NCBI GenBank assembly: GCA_947177435.1
Contig: CAMWUM010000097.1
Span: 1-7,058 of the forward strand
Length of the DNA stretch: 7,058 nucleotides
Direction: 5' to 3'
Source: an uncultured Muribaculaceae bacterium
Lineage (GTDB): Bacteria > Bacteroidota > Bacteroidia > Bacteroidales > Muribaculaceae
A model generated the notes under the pieces. It worked only from the letters and a program-made list of their open reading frames with translations. It ran no database searches and was not told where the DNA came from. Below, piece after piece: positions 6,933 to 7,058 of the stretch (positions are counted from its first letter, which is position 1; each line of letters begins with the position of its first letter). Made by a program: the position numbers and the translations under genes.

Positions 6933-7058
6933 AAAGGCAGCAGCCTATCCAAAGACATTTTGGCAAATAAGAAGCGTTATGCTCGTCTTGTAATTGGAAA
7001 CCTGAGAAATTTTCAAATGTGTACAAGGATGGCATAGTGGTTCTCACGCGCATATGCG
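6932..7058 (+). ncRNA. Structured untranslated leader or small RNA (3' end outside the window)
   Basis: After the promoter there is no usable ORF on the + strand: the ATGs at 6979 and 7018 run only a few codons. Bases 6987-7027 can fold into a long hairpin. CTTGTA (6987-6992) pairs with TACAAG (7022-7027), and ATTGGAAA (6993-7000) pairs with TTTCAAAT (7011-7018) with one G-A mismatch, leaving a GTG bulge (7019-7021) and a 10-base loop. A second structure begins near GGTTCTCACG (7039-7048) and the perfect palindrome CGCATATGCG (7049-7058), cut by the edge. The region is AT-richer than the genes. I cannot match it to a named RNA family. It is either a 5' leader of the next gene or a free small RNA. 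Confidence 0.45.

Noticed and set aside
6844..7053. Reverse-strand ORF of 69 codons over the gene-free right end
   Set aside because: It crosses the promoter, the hairpin and the end of the methyltransferase-like gene. The conserved-looking element there is better explained as a + strand leader RNA.
7028..7058. tRNA-like sequence (GGCATAGTGGTTC resembles tRNA arm motifs)
   Set aside because: No acceptor stem, anticodon arm or T arm can be arranged around it within the window.

Overview
The window is a GC-rich stretch from what looks like a member of the Bacteroidales (phylum Bacteroidota). Three things point there. Two secreted proteins carry BACON-type domains. No convincing Shine-Dalgarno sequence sits at normal spacing before any start codon. 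A Bacteroidota-type -7 promoter element (TATCTTTG) lies near the right end. The strong preference for G or C at third codon positions would suit a high-GC lineage such as some Muribaculaceae or Alistipes relatives, but the genus cannot be fixed from this sequence.

Five genes, all on the + strand, fill bases 2-6878 so tightly that they are probably one transcription unit. The first is the 3' part of a single-pass membrane protein, cut by the left edge. It has a 15-residue tandem repeat (core SGTLPLSE) on the predicted cytoplasmic side, one transmembrane helix, and a predicted periplasmic part with a helical region and a beta-rich end. Its stop codon overlaps the start of the second gene (TGATG). 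The second and third genes are tandem paralogues. Each encodes a signal peptide, a short helical TPR-like module, a BACON-type domain, and then two or three copies of a roughly 110-125-residue repeat domain that I cannot name. The fourth gene, 15 bases on, encodes a large polytopic protein of the YfhO family (GT-C-like membrane glycosyltransferases). The fifth, 2 bases later, encodes a small protein that keeps the two ends of a Bacteroidota SAM-methyltransferase-like family but has a shortened core.

Bases 6879-7058 carry no gene and are AT-richer. They hold a weak hairpin after the fifth gene, a Bacteroidota promoter pointing out of the window, and the start of an untranslated, hairpin-forming transcript whose gene lies beyond the right edge.

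As a working model (inference), the unit builds a cell-envelope assembly: an inner-membrane protein with a possible cytoplasmic signalling or docking tail, two exported multi-domain proteins that may bind glycans or each other, and a membrane glycosyltransferase that may only be co-transcribed. The least described parts are the repeat domain shared by genes 2 and 3, the cytoplasmic 15-residue repeat of gene 1, and the leader RNA at the right end.
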